Numbered from the stretch's first letter, positions 16,519-25,818 are shown. The stretch is DNA of 64,000 nucleotides from Salinimicrobium soli (GCF_048323655.1 NZ_JBLUWW010000001.1:868001-932000); one strand, 5' to 3'. A program made the numbers and translations. The notes: generated from the letters alone by a model not told the origin.

Positions 16519-17307
16519 CTAATATCTGTCCAGGTTTTTTATCTGCTCTTTATAGGCTGCAGGTAAAAGCAAGGACTTTATAAGGCCTTCTACTTTGATC
16601 AGGCGGCTGACTTTATAAGCGGACAAGGCAATGGGAATAAGATGGTTCTTCTTGAGACGCAATAAGCTTTTTACTTTATCCGGGCATTCCATTTCCTGAA
16701 CCTTTTTTAAGAGCCAATATCTTACAGGTCCCAGATGCTTCCGGTACTGTTGGTAAAGATCGTCAGTAAACCGGCTGCGGATAAGATCCTGTTCCAGGTG
16801 CAGCTCCCGTTGGTTTTCCCAGGCGCTATAACTTTCGGGTAGATCTTTAATTTCCATTCGGCTACCTACCTTACGGAAAACCTCAAATATTTCCTCTTTT
16901 TCAAAGTCAGTTAGCTTTCTCTCTAATAGCTCGAAAGCTTTGACCGAATAATCTATCAGCATATACAACACATCCCGGTAAGCCCACTGCGGAATGTCAG
17001 CTCCGCGATTTTGTTCCACCACGCGATGTATTTGGGTAATATGATCAATGGCTTTTAGAGCTTCGGTTCTGTCCAGATAAATGATTCTTCCTGCATATGC
17101 CACGGTAGAGAAGAGACGCCCCAGTGGATCTGAAGGCAGGCGGCCGGTGAAATAGAGCCAATCCACTGCTTTGTTAAGGGCAAATTCAGCTGAAGCCCCG
17201 GCAAAAATAAAAAGGACGGTATCACTCTTTCCCCATATCTGGCGCACAATGGAATCCTTTTTTACAAAAAAGGAAACCTCTTCATTATCCAGGATCATTT
17301 GTCTCAT
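16519..17307 (-). CDS. DUF2236/MpaB-like oxygenase family protein
   Basis: The 262-residue protein has the N-terminal pattern of the oxygenase-MpaB/latex-clearing (DUF2236) family: SIVRQIWGKSDTVLFIFAGASAEFALNKAVDW, then DPLGRLFSTVAYAGRIIY, and a helix with ITQIHRVVE that would hold one heme-ligand-like histidine. The second conserved histidine of the family (usually in a WxHxTL segment) is replaced by YMLIDYSVKAF, so catalytic activity is doubtful. There is no signal peptide. Its promoter carries copy 3 of the palindrome. Confidence 0.72.
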   Translation of the reverse strand: MRQMILDNEEVSFFVKKDSIVRQIWGKSDTVLFIFAGASAEFALNKAVDWLYFTGRLPSDPLGRLFSTVAYAGRIIYLDRTEALKAIDHITQIHRVVEQNRGADIPQWAYRDVLYMLIDYSVKAFELLERKLTDFEKEEIFEVFRKVGSRMEIKDLPESYSAWENQRELHLEQDLIRSRFTDDLYQQYRKHLGPVRYWLLKKVQEMECPDKVKSLLRLKKNHLIPIALSAYKVSRLIKVEGLIKSLLLPAAYKEQIKNLDRY

Positions 17308-17336
17308 AAGGCGCTTTCCGAAGAATATTAAAAAGT

Positions 17337-17353
17337 ACTTTGAAATACAAAGT
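17337..17353 (-). promoter_or_regulatory. Palindromic operator over -7 element, copy 3
   Basis: ACTTTGAA-A-TACAAAGT, one mismatch from the two perfect copies. The minus-strand -7 element TAACTTTG lies at 17348-17355, with a predicted start about 30 bp before the ATG at 17307. It is the third promoter with the same overlap between palindrome and -7 element. Confidence 0.7.
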
Positions 17354-17455
17354 TAATATTTATTTTGATTAATTGGTGCTCATTAAAAAAAAAGGATTCT
17401 TGATAACTTTTTAGGAGAAATGGGAAATCGAGACGGGTGAAAATGAAGCAATGTT

Positions 17456-17463
17456 TAGATTTG
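17456..17463 (+). promoter_or_regulatory. -7 element of the YegP-like gene
   Basis: TAGATTTG matches TAnnTTTG, 23 bp before the ATG at 17486. No activator or operator site is visible nearby. Confidence 0.55.
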
Positions 17464-17485
17464 CAGCTTTTGCGAAAGATCAGAT

Positions 17486-17851
17486 ATGAGTGCATTTGTA
17501 ATTAGTAAGAGGCTGAACGGAGATTATAAATTCACCTTTGCTTCCAGAAGGGGAAAAACTATTTTTACCAGTATAGGATGCAAAGACAAAGCAGATTGTG
17601 AATTGATCATTGCGACCATCAAAAATGATCTTGAGTCATTTATGTTGACTCAAAAAAGGCATCCCGGCGGTAAATTTTTCTTCAGGCTTTCCCGGGGCGG
17701 TCTTGTGCTGGCGAATAGCAGAAAATTCTCTACCGAACGAATGCTTCAGAAAGGGATAGATCAATTCCTTGACTATTTTGTCACTGCTGAAGTTTTAGAC
17801 TTTTCAGATAATGAGCCGGTGTTTTCAGATGCTGAAGAAGACAGTGAATAA
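17486..17851 (+). CDS. YegP/DUF1508-like protein
   Basis: The 121-residue protein has two short beta-hairpin repeats: FVISKRLNGDYKFTFASRRGKTIFTS near the N-terminus and GKFFFRLSRGGLVLANSRKFSTE in the second half. The second is the standard DUF1508 (YegP) motif, and the first is a diverged copy. The C-terminal 20 residues are acidic. The family is small and of unknown function. The gene stands alone, with a -7 element 23 bp upstream, and is convergent with the dehydrogenase gene. Confidence 0.75.
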   Translation: MSAFVISKRLNGDYKFTFASRRGKTIFTSIGCKDKADCELIIATIKNDLESFMLTQKRHPGGKFFFRLSRGGLVLANSRKFSTERMLQKGIDQFLDYFVTAEVLDFSDNEPVFSDAEEDSE

Positions 17852-17897
17852 TTTCGGAGGTTTTTCCCAAGCAGCTTACGAAATAGAACATGAGGAA

Positions 17898-18887
17898 TTA
17901 AACCACCTCATTTTTTAAGTTCTTCCCCTCCTTAAAATCGCTGATGTTGTTCAGGGTAGTGGTCGTAATCTGTTCCATGGCTTCTTTAGTGAAATAGGCC
18001 TGATGGGCAGTTATTAGAACGTTGGGAAAACTGATCAATCTTAAAATAAGATCATCCTGAATAATACTTTCTGAAAGATCTTTGTAAAAGAGATTTTCCT
18101 CCTGTTCATACACATCGATCCCCAGATAACCAACTTTTCTGTCAATTAGGCCCTGAATAATATCTGCAGTATTGATCAAGGCTCCCCTGCTGGTATTTAT
18201 GATCATGATACCATCTTTCATGCGGGCCAATGAATTGGCATCAATGATATGTTTAGTTTCCGGAGTAAGCGGGCAATGCAATGAAATTATATCTGCTTTT
18301 TCGAAAACCTCGTCTAAAGGTGAATATTGAATTCCCAAATCTATAAGATCTTTAGATGGGAAGGTGTCATTCGCTAAGACCTTACAGCCAAAGCCTTTAA
18401 TGATGCTGCAAAAAGACGCACCAATTTTGCCGGTTCCTATCACTCCCACTGTTTTACCATGCAGGTTGAAACCGATCAACCTGTTGAGGGAAAAATTTCC
18501 TTCCCTGATCCTGTTGTAGGCTTTATGGGTTTTTCGGTTTAGAGTCAGGATGAGTGCTACTGCATGTTCGGCAACTGCTTCGGGGGAGTAAGCAGGAACT
18601 CTCACGACTTTTACATTATTTTTTTTCGCTGCTTCAATATCCACATTATTGAATCCTGCACATCGCAATGCGATCAGCTTAACCCCAATTCTTGATAATA
18701 TTTCAATAGTATAAGCATCCACTTTGTCATTAACAAAAGCGCAGACTACCGCGAAGCCTGATGCCAAATTAGCTGTATGTCCATGGAGAGCAGTCTCAAA
18801 AAAGGTAAATTCCAAACCCGGATCATTATTAAATCTCTCGAAATATTCCCGGTCATAAGCTTTGGTACTGAAGACTGCTATTTTCAT
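17898..18887 (-). CDS. ldhA: D-lactate dehydrogenase (D-2-hydroxyacid family)
   Basis: The 329-residue protein interconverts pyruvate and D-lactate with NADH. Evidence: the start KIAVFSTKAYDREYF typical of fermentative LdhA, the nucleotide-binding motif VGVIGTGKIG, catalytic Arg in INTSRGALINT, catalytic Glu in DVYEQEEN, and catalytic His in ITAHQAYFT. Length is normal for the family. There is no signal peptide. A fermentative enzyme fits the low-oxygen theme of the window, but I find no CRP-type box at the correct distance before it. Confidence 0.93.
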   Translation of the reverse strand: MKIAVFSTKAYDREYFERFNNDPGLEFTFFETALHGHTANLASGFAVVCAFVNDKVDAYTIEILSRIGVKLIALRCAGFNNVDIEAAKKNNVKVVRVPAYSPEAVAEHAVALILTLNRKTHKAYNRIREGNFSLNRLIGFNLHGKTVGVIGTGKIGASFCSIIKGFGCKVLANDTFPSKDLIDLGIQYSPLDEVFEKADIISLHCPLTPETKHIIDANSLARMKDGIMIINTSRGALINTADIIQGLIDRKVGYLGIDVYEQEENLFYKDLSESIIQDDLILRLISFPNVLITAHQAYFTKEAMEQITTTTLNNISDFKEGKNLKNEVV

Positions 18888-18939
18888 AATTCAAGAATAT
18901 CAACCGGGTTTAATTGACAAAAGGCTAGAATGTATTTGC

Positions 18940-20337
18940 TCAGCTGTAAGTTTTGTCTTTCAAACTTTGCACAAAAGATATATAAGCATCCAGATCATTT
19001 TTGGTGGTGGCTAAACCTACAGAGATACGGGTGGCGCCGCGCATCTTGTGTAAATAACTGATCATGTCTTTGTAGTCTCCGGTTTTTCGCGAGGTAAAAT
19101 ACCGGGTCATTTCCTCGTTGGTGATGCAATTGGTAGTTTCATCCAGCCCGGGATTACAGAAGCAGCCCGAACGAACCGAAATTCTTTTGTCGTTCGCCAG
19201 TTCTTCAACTTTCTCAAAGTCGATCTTGGAGCCGTCCGGATTCTTAAAGCACATGATCATGGTGCCGCCGGTATTTTTTCTCTCCGGATGTCCAAAAATA
19301 TCCAATTGTCGCTCCCCGGTACTGTGGCGTAATTCCTTAAGTTTTGGATATAAATAGTTCATCAAGGAAGCGATTCGCTCATTGATACGATCCATTCCTA
19401 TGGATTCAATATAATCCAGCCCTATCTTCAATGCGGGAATATCTAAATAATTGATGGTTCCGTTTTCGAAGCGTTCGTGGTTATTGGTCAGAAAGTGGAA
19501 TGGAGCTGCTGCCGAAGCAAGACTCACCGTGCCACCGGCAAACCATTTCTTTTCGAGTTTCGAAAAAGATGTCTTTTTGATAAAGAGGCAGCCAATTCCG
19601 GTAGGATATCCAAAGATCTTATAAAAGGAAATTGACACAAAGTCGGGTTGATGCTCCTTGAGATCAAGTTGCGAAGTGGGCACATAAGCAGCTGCGTCCA
19701 ACAGCACATCCCATCCCATTTTCTGGGCTTCCCCGATCCACTTCAGATCGTGCTTGATCCCGGAGACATTTGACTGGGCGGGATAGGCAAACAGTTTATT
19801 TTTCTTTTCTGTCTCCCTGAGTTTCCGGATCAAAACCTCTTCTGAAACACTCAGGTCATCATGGTTCATGGGTACATATTCATGGGTACCGCCCGCATGA
19901 TGACAATATTCCCTGATCCCGTTGACCGAATTGTGGTTGTCAGCAAAAAGTAAAAAATGTCCGTCTTTATTGAAGGCATAACATTCCCCCACTATTTTCA
20001 AAGCTCCTGAAGCATTTGCAGTAAAGACGCAGTAGTAATCTTCAGCATTAAAAAAGTCAATGACTTTTTTTCGGGCCTCTTCCACAAGATGAGTAGAGAA
20101 CCTGGAAGTGGGATTCGTGGAATGCGGATTTCCGAATGTATTTTCGCTGAGGAGTTTATAATGCGTCTTTAATTGAGAGGTCGAGTAGAGGTTGCCGCCG
20201 GTATAATCCAGGTAGACATGATCATTTTTATCTAACCGGTCGTAATCCTTTGTGCGTAAAGATTCGAAAAAAGCATCATGAGCCAACTCAGTTCCTTTTT
20301 CCGCAGAAGTTCTCTTCTTGAAAAGTGATTTTATCAT
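18940..20337 (-). CDS. Class V aminotransferase, cysteine desulfurase or Moco-sulfurase-like
   Basis: The 465-residue PLP enzyme has the fold-type I pattern: YLDYTGGNLYS at the N-terminus, VFTANASGALKIVGE, LLFADNHNSVNGIREY, VLLDAAAYVPTSQLDL and the Schiff-base lysine in VSISFYKIFGYPTGIGCLF. Close to the C-terminus is SVRSGCFCNPG, with a cysteine in the position used by molybdenum-cofactor sulfurases. This motif set fits the N-terminal domain of Moco sulfurase better than IscS. No MOSC domain follows. Its substrate cannot be settled from the sequence. Confidence 0.85.
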   Translation of the reverse strand: MIKSLFKKRTSAEKGTELAHDAFFESLRTKDYDRLDKNDHVYLDYTGGNLYSTSQLKTHYKLLSENTFGNPHSTNPTSRFSTHLVEEARKKVIDFFNAEDYYCVFTANASGALKIVGECYAFNKDGHFLLFADNHNSVNGIREYCHHAGGTHEYVPMNHDDLSVSEEVLIRKLRETEKKNKLFAYPAQSNVSGIKHDLKWIGEAQKMGWDVLLDAAAYVPTSQLDLKEHQPDFVSISFYKIFGYPTGIGCLFIKKTSFSKLEKKWFAGGTVSLASAAAPFHFLTNNHERFENGTINYLDIPALKIGLDYIESIGMDRINERIASLMNYLYPKLKELRHSTGERQLDIFGHPERKNTGGTMIMCFKNPDGSKIDFEKVEELANDKRISVRSGCFCNPGLDETTNCITNEEMTRYFTSRKTGDYKDMISYLHKMRGATRISVGLATTKNDLDAYISFVQSLKDKTYS

Positions 20338-20456
20338 GGCAGGTTGTACTGTTCCTTATGAGGAATGGGAGTCTTACATATTACTGAACAAGTTACTTAT
20401 TTTTCAGAAAATTAGGAGGAAAATCGGCTGACTATTTATAAACTGCTTCTGCTCTT

Positions 20457-21080
20457 TTATTTTCTTTTGATCAGATAAAAATTGGCGATTAATGCAGAGA
20501 TGATCATTAGATAATCCTGGAAAACTCCAAAATTAGTTGCCGCGATAGTTCCAATTAAAGCCCACAATGTTGGGATGATCAACAAATGTTTTGGGAATTT
20601 AATATTCGTCAACATTAGAAAGCCAAAAGTGAAAATGGTCGTGGGGCAGGGTAGTCCCAGTGAAATTGTTTTTTCGAAAGATTCTTCGAGAAGGTAACCG
20701 ATTGCAGGATATATCAATAATCCGGTGAGAATAATAATGTAACCAACATATTTCCACGACTCTGTTTTAAAGGAATACTCGAGTCTATTGCGGATTATTT
20801 CCCTTATAAATAAAAGGCCCTGAAGAATAAATAAGGCGCCAAAAATGTAAGCAGCATTATTTATTGAAGTAAAGAAATAGAGGTGATAGACGAGGCCTGT
20901 CCAAAACCAAAGAAATCCAAGAAATCCTGTAATAAAAGAATGTCTTATTTTCTTTTTCTTATGGAGCAGAAAAATTGCGACCACTCCCAATACAATAAAA
21001 ATTAATTGTAGTGGAAAAACAGAGGTATTGTACCTTTCAAACACATTGAAGAATTCCTCAACTGTAAATGGTGTTTTCAA
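20457..21080 (-). CDS. Membrane protein, DUF6064-like
   Basis: The 207-residue protein begins MKTPFTVEEFFNVFERYN, a start I associate with DUF6064 membrane proteins, and has six to seven predicted helices. The central GLPCPTTIFTFGFLML segment is also characteristic. Function unknown. The gene stands between the aminotransferase and ccoI with no evident operon partner. Confidence 0.65.
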   Translation of the reverse strand: MKTPFTVEEFFNVFERYNTSVFPLQLIFIVLGVVAIFLLHKKKKIRHSFITGFLGFLWFWTGLVYHLYFFTSINNAAYIFGALFILQGLLFIREIIRNRLEYSFKTESWKYVGYIIILTGLLIYPAIGYLLEESFEKTISLGLPCPTTIFTFGFLMLTNIKFPKHLLIIPTLWALIGTIAATNFGVFQDYLMIISALIANFYLIKRK

Positions 21081-21161
21081 AGCCCCTACTTTTAATCTGA
21101 TCTACATATAAATATAGCCAAAAAAACCTCTGGAAGATTGATGAGATACCAACATGTCTTC

Positions 21162-23531
21162 CTAAATTTTCCTTCCTAATAAGTTGGTGCAGAGGGTAGT
21201 AAAAGCTATGATGCTAATAGAACTTAAAGGCATCAGGATCGCTGCAATAATCGGCGATAGCTGGCCGGTGACTGCAAAATACAATCCTACAATATTGTAG
21301 AGAAAAGACATCAGCATACTAATTTTGATCACCTGCATTCCTTTTTTGGATGCCTTAATAAAAGCGAGAAGTTTGGGGAAGGCGGTTGCATCCAATATTG
21401 CATCACAGGCCGGGGAGAAGACGTTGACATTTTCTGAAAGGGCAATTCCCACTTCACTCTGCGCCAAAGCCCCTGCATCATTGAGTCCGTCTCCTACCAT
21501 TACAGTTTTACGCCCTTGCTGCTGAAGTGCTTTGATGTATTCCAGTTTATCCTCCGGTTTCTGATTGAAAAGCATTTCTGTATGCTTCGGAAGTAATTTT
21601 TCAAGCCTCTCTTTTTCTCCTTTATTGTCGCCCGAAAGTATAGAAAGATGATATTCGGGAGCCAGATCCGCAAAGAGGTTTTCTACTCCTTCCCGGTATT
21701 CATTGAAAAAAATATAGCGGCCTTTGTATTCATTGTTCGCGCTGATGTGCACTGAAGTATTTAAAGTGGCAGTTTGGCCGGTGCTTCCGACGAATTCGGC
21801 TGAGCCAACCCGCATGGCCTGTTCCTTATAAACGGCTTCAATCCCTTTTCCGGTCACTTCGTTGAATTCTTCAGGCGCCTTAATGTCGTATTCTGCCAGC
21901 AGCTCATACAGGGTACGGCTCAATGGGTGATTGGAAGCTCTTAAAGTATTTTTCAAAAGACTTTCCTCTTCTGCAGTAAGGCTGATGCCTTCATAGCTTA
22001 TGCTGCTTTTCTTGTTGGAAGTGATGGTGCCCGTTTTGTCGAATACCAGCGTATCGGCTTTTGCGAGCTGTTCGATCACCCCGGCATTTTTGAGGTAGAA
22101 TTTCTTGTTGCCAAAGATGCGCAGCAAATTACCCAGAGTGAATGGGGTAGACATGGCCAGGGCACAGGGACATGCAATGATAAGCACCGCGGTAAAGACA
22201 TTAATGGCTGTTTTTACATCAGTAAAAGCCCAGAAAGCGGTAGCCGAAAATGCAATTATCAGCAGCACAATAGTAAAATGCCTGCTGATTTTGTTGATTA
22301 GCGAAGTAAAGGAATCTTCTTTTCGGGTCTGGAAAACATCATTGCTCCACAACTGGGTGAGGTAACTTTGAGAAACCGATTTTAAAGCTTCCATTTCAAT
22401 AATTCCGGAAACCTGTCTTCCCCCGGCGAACAGCTTGTCGCCCGACTCTTTGTGCACTGCCTCAGATTCTCCCGTCACAAAACTGTAATCGATCCTTGCC
22501 GTTCCATTGATAAGGATCCCGTCCACGGGAATGAGCTCTTCATTTCTTATGAGAATGCGGTCTCCTTTTTCGATCTCATTCACATGCACGCTTTCCTCTT
22601 TACCTTCGGAAGTTATCCGGGTAATACCTATTGGGAAATAGGATTTATAATCCCTCTCAAAAGAGAGAAAATTATAGGTCTTTTGCTGAAAGAATTTTCC
22701 GAGGGTAAGAAAGAAAACAAGTCCGGTAAGGCTGTCAAAGAAACCGGTACCCCAGTCAAAAGTGATCTCCAGCGTACTTCTCACGAAGAGCACGACCATT
22801 CCCAGCGCGAGCGGGACATCAATATTTAGAATTCCGGCGCGCAAACCTTTGTAAGCCGAAATAAAATAATCCTGTGCGGCATAGAACATCACCGGAAGGG
22901 AAAAGGAGAACATCAACCATCTGAAAAGGCCTTTATACTGGTCCAACCAGAATTCATTTACCTCAAAATACTCGGGAAAAGAAAGGAACATGACATTCCC
23001 AAACGCGAAACCCGCAACACCGAGTTTGTAAATGATACTGCGGTCGATCTTCTTTTTGCCGCCTTCATAGTCATCGAGACTTATGTAGGGTTCATAACCA
23101 ATGCTGCTGAGGAACAAGACAAGATCTTTCAGGCTTAATCCTTCGGAATTATAAGTGACTCTAATGGTTTTCTTCGGAAAATCCACCTGCGAAGAGCTAA
23201 TCTCGGGCCGCAGTTTATTGAGGTTCTCCAGGATCCAGATACAGGAGCTGCAGTGTATGTGCGGAATGTATAGTGAAACTACCTGGGTATCGCCGTCATT
23301 GAATTCCAGCAGCTTTTCAGCAATACTTTTATTGCTCAAAAAGTCGTATTTCCCTTCGAATTTTCCGGGGGCTGCACCGGGAGCGGCATCCAGGTCATAA
23401 TAAGAGGCCAGACCGTTGTCTGAAAAGATCTCATATACTGTCTTACACCCGTTGCAACAGAATGATTTCTCGTCAAAAATAATGCGCGTCTTGATCGTAT
23501 CACCGCAATGATAGCAAGATTGTTCCTCCAT
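21162..23531 (-). CDS. ccoI: CcoI/FixI-type copper P-type ATPase
   Basis: The 789-residue transporter moves Cu(I) out of the cytoplasm for cbb3 oxidase assembly. It has an N-terminal cysteine cluster (C6, C9, C25, C26, C29), a heavy-metal domain with CSSC (C94, C97), eight membrane helices, the ion-site CPC motif in IIACPCALAMS (about 454-456), phosphorylation motif DKTGT (about 497-501) and the hinge MVGDGLNDAGAL. These features are the FixI/CopA2 branch, not detoxifying CopA1. It is separated from the other cco genes by about 16 kb but has a promoter of the same architecture. Downstream is a convergent-free gap. Confidence 0.94.
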   Translation of the reverse strand: MEEQSCYHCGDTIKTRIIFDEKSFCCNGCKTVYEIFSDNGLASYYDLDAAPGAAPGKFEGKYDFLSNKSIAEKLLEFNDGDTQVVSLYIPHIHCSSCIWILENLNKLRPEISSSQVDFPKKTIRVTYNSEGLSLKDLVLFLSSIGYEPYISLDDYEGGKKKIDRSIIYKLGVAGFAFGNVMFLSFPEYFEVNEFWLDQYKGLFRWLMFSFSLPVMFYAAQDYFISAYKGLRAGILNIDVPLALGMVVLFVRSTLEITFDWGTGFFDSLTGLVFFLTLGKFFQQKTYNFLSFERDYKSYFPIGITRITSEGKEESVHVNEIEKGDRILIRNEELIPVDGILINGTARIDYSFVTGESEAVHKESGDKLFAGGRQVSGIIEMEALKSVSQSYLTQLWSNDVFQTRKEDSFTSLINKISRHFTIVLLIIAFSATAFWAFTDVKTAINVFTAVLIIACPCALAMSTPFTLGNLLRIFGNKKFYLKNAGVIEQLAKADTLVFDKTGTITSNKKSSISYEGISLTAEEESLLKNTLRASNHPLSRTLYELLAEYDIKAPEEFNEVTGKGIEAVYKEQAMRVGSAEFVGSTGQTATLNTSVHISANNEYKGRYIFFNEYREGVENLFADLAPEYHLSILSGDNKGEKERLEKLLPKHTEMLFNQKPEDKLEYIKALQQQGRKTVMVGDGLNDAGALAQSEVGIALSENVNVFSPACDAILDATAFPKLLAFIKASKKGMQVIKISMLMSFLYNIVGLYFAVTGQLSPIIAAILMPLSSISIIAFTTLCTNLLGRKI

Positions 23532-23554
23532 AAAAAAAATAATTGCTCGTGCTG

Positions 23555-23599
23555 CAAATATTGAAAATGAGTGCCTTAGAAAATATGATCTTGATCAGG
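23555..23599 (-). promoter_or_regulatory. CRP-type box and -7 element of ccoI
   Basis: On the coding strand CCTGA-TCAAGA-TCATA (box at 23584-23599), then 21 bp, then AATATTTG (23555-23562), one mismatch from TAnnTTTG. The box differs from that of ccoS in only two central bases, although the intervening 21 bp are unrelated. The spacing is the same as at the other five promoters. Confidence 0.75.
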
Positions 23600-23673
23600 C
23601 TTTTTTGAATTGGAGGCGTTCCGATTCGCAGACTATCCTGAACAAGGCAGAGTATTCCAATTAGAAACTATGG

Positions 23674-24261
23674 TTATTCCTGTTTTGTAAAAATGAGGTT
23701 GAAAGTTACATTAACCGCGTTGTCAGCTTTCAGTAATCCAAATAGGGCTTTTGGAGGCTCGATCCCAAAATAGCTCATCTCGAGATCTTTGGAGCCGGAC
23801 AGAATTATTCTGTTGTCATGTATTTTAATCTCAATTTCCACAGGAACCGGCTTACGGTTCCCGGCAACCGTGAGATAACCTTCTATTGTTCCCGTACAAT
23901 CGGATGTGTTGCAATTAAGGTCTTTCAGGTTTTGCAGATCGTATTGAATGTGTTTGTAAAGGTCTGTTTGCAGGGCTTCATGGGCATCTTCGTTCATGCC
24001 TTCTTTTTCCCCGCGTAAGTTCTGGGCGTCAATTAAGAGTTGCAAAAAGGTAATATTTTGCAGCTCTTCATCCTGGAATTCGGCAGTTAGTTTTCCTTCC
24101 ATTTTTTCAGCCTTCATTTCCCAATCATGAAGGGTAGAGGAACCTTCTACCTGCAGTTGTGATGCATCGGGAACCAGCACAAAGCTTTGGGCAGGACATA
24201 AAAAAACGCCGCCTGCCAAAAAAAGCATTAAAAGCAGCTTTTTATAAAGTCCCGTGATCAT
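23674..24261 (-). CDS. YceI-family periplasmic protein
   Basis: The 195-residue protein has a signal peptide (cleavage near PAQS, residue 25) and a YceI-like lipocalin barrel: LVPDASQLQVEGSSTLHDWEMKAEKMEGKL at the N-terminus and the tail PPKALFGLLKADNAVNVTFNLIF. YceI proteins bind long-chain isoprenoids and are often found near respiratory genes. It follows the 73-residue membrane protein by 19 bp, in the cluster of NO reductase. Its link to quinone or NO metabolism here is inferred from context only. Confidence 0.88.
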   Translation of the reverse strand: MITGLYKKLLLMLFLAGGVFLCPAQSFVLVPDASQLQVEGSSTLHDWEMKAEKMEGKLTAEFQDEELQNITFLQLLIDAQNLRGEKEGMNEDAHEALQTDLYKHIQYDLQNLKDLNCNTSDCTGTIEGYLTVAGNRKPVPVEIEIKIHDNRIILSGSKDLEMSYFGIEPPKALFGLLKADNAVNVTFNLIFTKQE

Positions 24262-24280
24262 TTTTTAAGAAGCTAATTGT

Positions 24281-24502
24281 TCATTCTCTCCCAATAGGAT
24301 GGTCTTCATACCAATCGTCGAAGGTCTTTTCGGTTGAATAATTATCGGTAAGTACTTTGTAGACGGTAAGCAGCCACCAGGCTTGCCCGGCAACCACAGT
24401 GTACAAAATTACATCATACCTCACGTTGTAATAGACCATAATGCCTACTGCAGCCAGGAGGATGCTGGAAATGACAATATAGAATAGTACCGGAATTCTC
24501 AT
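24281..24502 (-). CDS. Small membrane protein in the NO reductase cluster
   Basis: A 73-residue protein with two predicted helices (about residues 4-24 and 29-50) and a polar, acidic tail TFDDWYEDHPIGRE. No family recognised. Short gaps to the YceI gene (19 bp) and the larger membrane protein (60 bp) suggest co-transcription. Confidence 0.7.
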   Translation of the reverse strand: MRIPVLFYIVISSILLAAVGIMVYYNVRYDVILYTVVAGQAWWLLTVYKVLTDNYSTEKTFDDWYEDHPIGRE

Positions 24503-24562
24503 ATGAAAATATAAGAAACCTCGGCGCCTACTTAAGTTAAGGGACTACTAAATGAGAATTTT

Positions 24563-25780
24563 TTAGGACAAGTGTTGGTTTTTTGTTAACAGGCTTTTGA
24601 AGAACATAATCCCAATAGAAAGGGGTAGCAGACTACTTACCGCTACGAGGACCACGAAATATTCTGCGAAAACTGGAATGCCTGCCCACACAGAAATTCC
24701 TTTGTAAAAGATAAAAGCTTCGGAAAGTACAAAGCCTGCAAAATAGATCCAAAATGCCATTTTTGGCACCTTATACAACCGGGCAAGCCACAAAAAAGCG
24801 AACAGGCTAAGACTTACCACTCCCAGGAACGTCCAATGCAGATATCCTATGACAAAGTCGGGAAAACTGAAGGCGAGATCGGCGAAGTAGGGAATAGCAG
24901 AAAGCAATTGAAGCAGGATCTTTCCCGCCAGCAGAATTCCGCTTATTAATAGTAGCAATTTGACAAATGAAGGAAAGTCGAACCGTCTGTCCTGCCAGAA
25001 GTTCCGAAGGATCTTGAAAAGATCGGCAAAAGCGAGCAGCTGTATAATGGCTCCTGATCCCGCTAAAACGTAGAAGATCCAGTGAGGTTTAACCCACAGT
25101 ACAGACAGGAAGAACGACAGGATAACTCCGGTATTGAGCAGGTAGAAAAAGCGGTCGAATACTCTTTTTTTGGGTAGCAGTACCCTTTTCTCCAGGAAAT
25201 AAAAAAGAATTCCGCATAAGGCGAAAATGAACCAGGCGTTGTATTGAAAATGCAGGTAAAAGTAAATGGCCATATTGTACCAGATGGAATCCTTGCCCAG
25301 AGTTGCCATAACTCCTCCCAATGCCCACGGCCCTACACTTGAAAACACGAGGTACCACAATGCCGCTTTAATGAGTCTAAAGGAATAGGTGTTGCGGACC
25401 TCTTCCGAAGTTCTTTTTAGAACGAACCAGGTGAAGAGATAGGAGGCGAACAGAAAAAGTGTTGAAAAGGTAATAGAGTAGAGGGCGTAGCCGGTAAAAG
25501 GAAAAGTAAACAACATTCCAAGCAGGGTGATCTGTGTAAACCAAAAAATGCGCCGGTAAGTTTTAGCCTTTTCGCCTTCGGGAAAGTAAAGTTTATAAAT
25601 AAGAGTCGTTAGGGCAATGTAAACCCAGCCTAAAAGTGCTATATGGCTGTGCGCGTGCACCACATACCGGTAATTCGCTGGAATTGCAGTCACAAAGAAA
25701 GAGCGTAAAAAAAGTCCCAGTAAACCTACAAGGAAAAAGTAACCTAGTGCAATTCTGGTGTGCGCCTTTAAATTGATCAT
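24563..25780 (-). CDS. Polytopic membrane protein with heme-copper-oxidase-like HAHSH motif
   Basis: The 405-residue protein has about twelve membrane helices. In the second helix lies VVHAHSHIALLGWVY (H42, H44, H46), which resembles the heme-ligand segment HAHTALFGVYG of the adjacent NO reductase. Other helix histidines are H177 (YLHFQYNAW), H233 and H315 (YLHWTFLG). The pattern suggests heme or copper binding, as in divergent relatives of oxidase subunit I or NnrS-type proteins, but the full ligand set of a heme-copper oxidase is not present. It follows norB after a terminator and is the first gene of a likely three-gene operon with the 73-residue protein and YceI. A role in NO metabolism is inferred from position. 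Confidence 0.7.
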   Translation of the reverse strand: MINLKAHTRIALGYFFLVGLLGLFLRSFFVTAIPANYRYVVHAHSHIALLGWVYIALTTLIYKLYFPEGEKAKTYRRIFWFTQITLLGMLFTFPFTGYALYSITFSTLFLFASYLFTWFVLKRTSEEVRNTYSFRLIKAALWYLVFSSVGPWALGGVMATLGKDSIWYNMAIYFYLHFQYNAWFIFALCGILFYFLEKRVLLPKKRVFDRFFYLLNTGVILSFFLSVLWVKPHWIFYVLAGSGAIIQLLAFADLFKILRNFWQDRRFDFPSFVKLLLLISGILLAGKILLQLLSAIPYFADLAFSFPDFVIGYLHWTFLGVVSLSLFAFLWLARLYKVPKMAFWIYFAGFVLSEAFIFYKGISVWAGIPVFAEYFVVLVAVSSLLPLSIGIMFFKSLLTKNQHLS

Positions 25781-25818
25781 GTGCTAAAATACATAATTTG
25801 AGATTTTAATGGAGGCCC

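Noticed and set aside
18888..18939. CRP-type control of ldhA
   Set aside because: No TGA-N6-TCA box lies 21 bp before a -7 element here, so the low-oxygen link is only metabolic.
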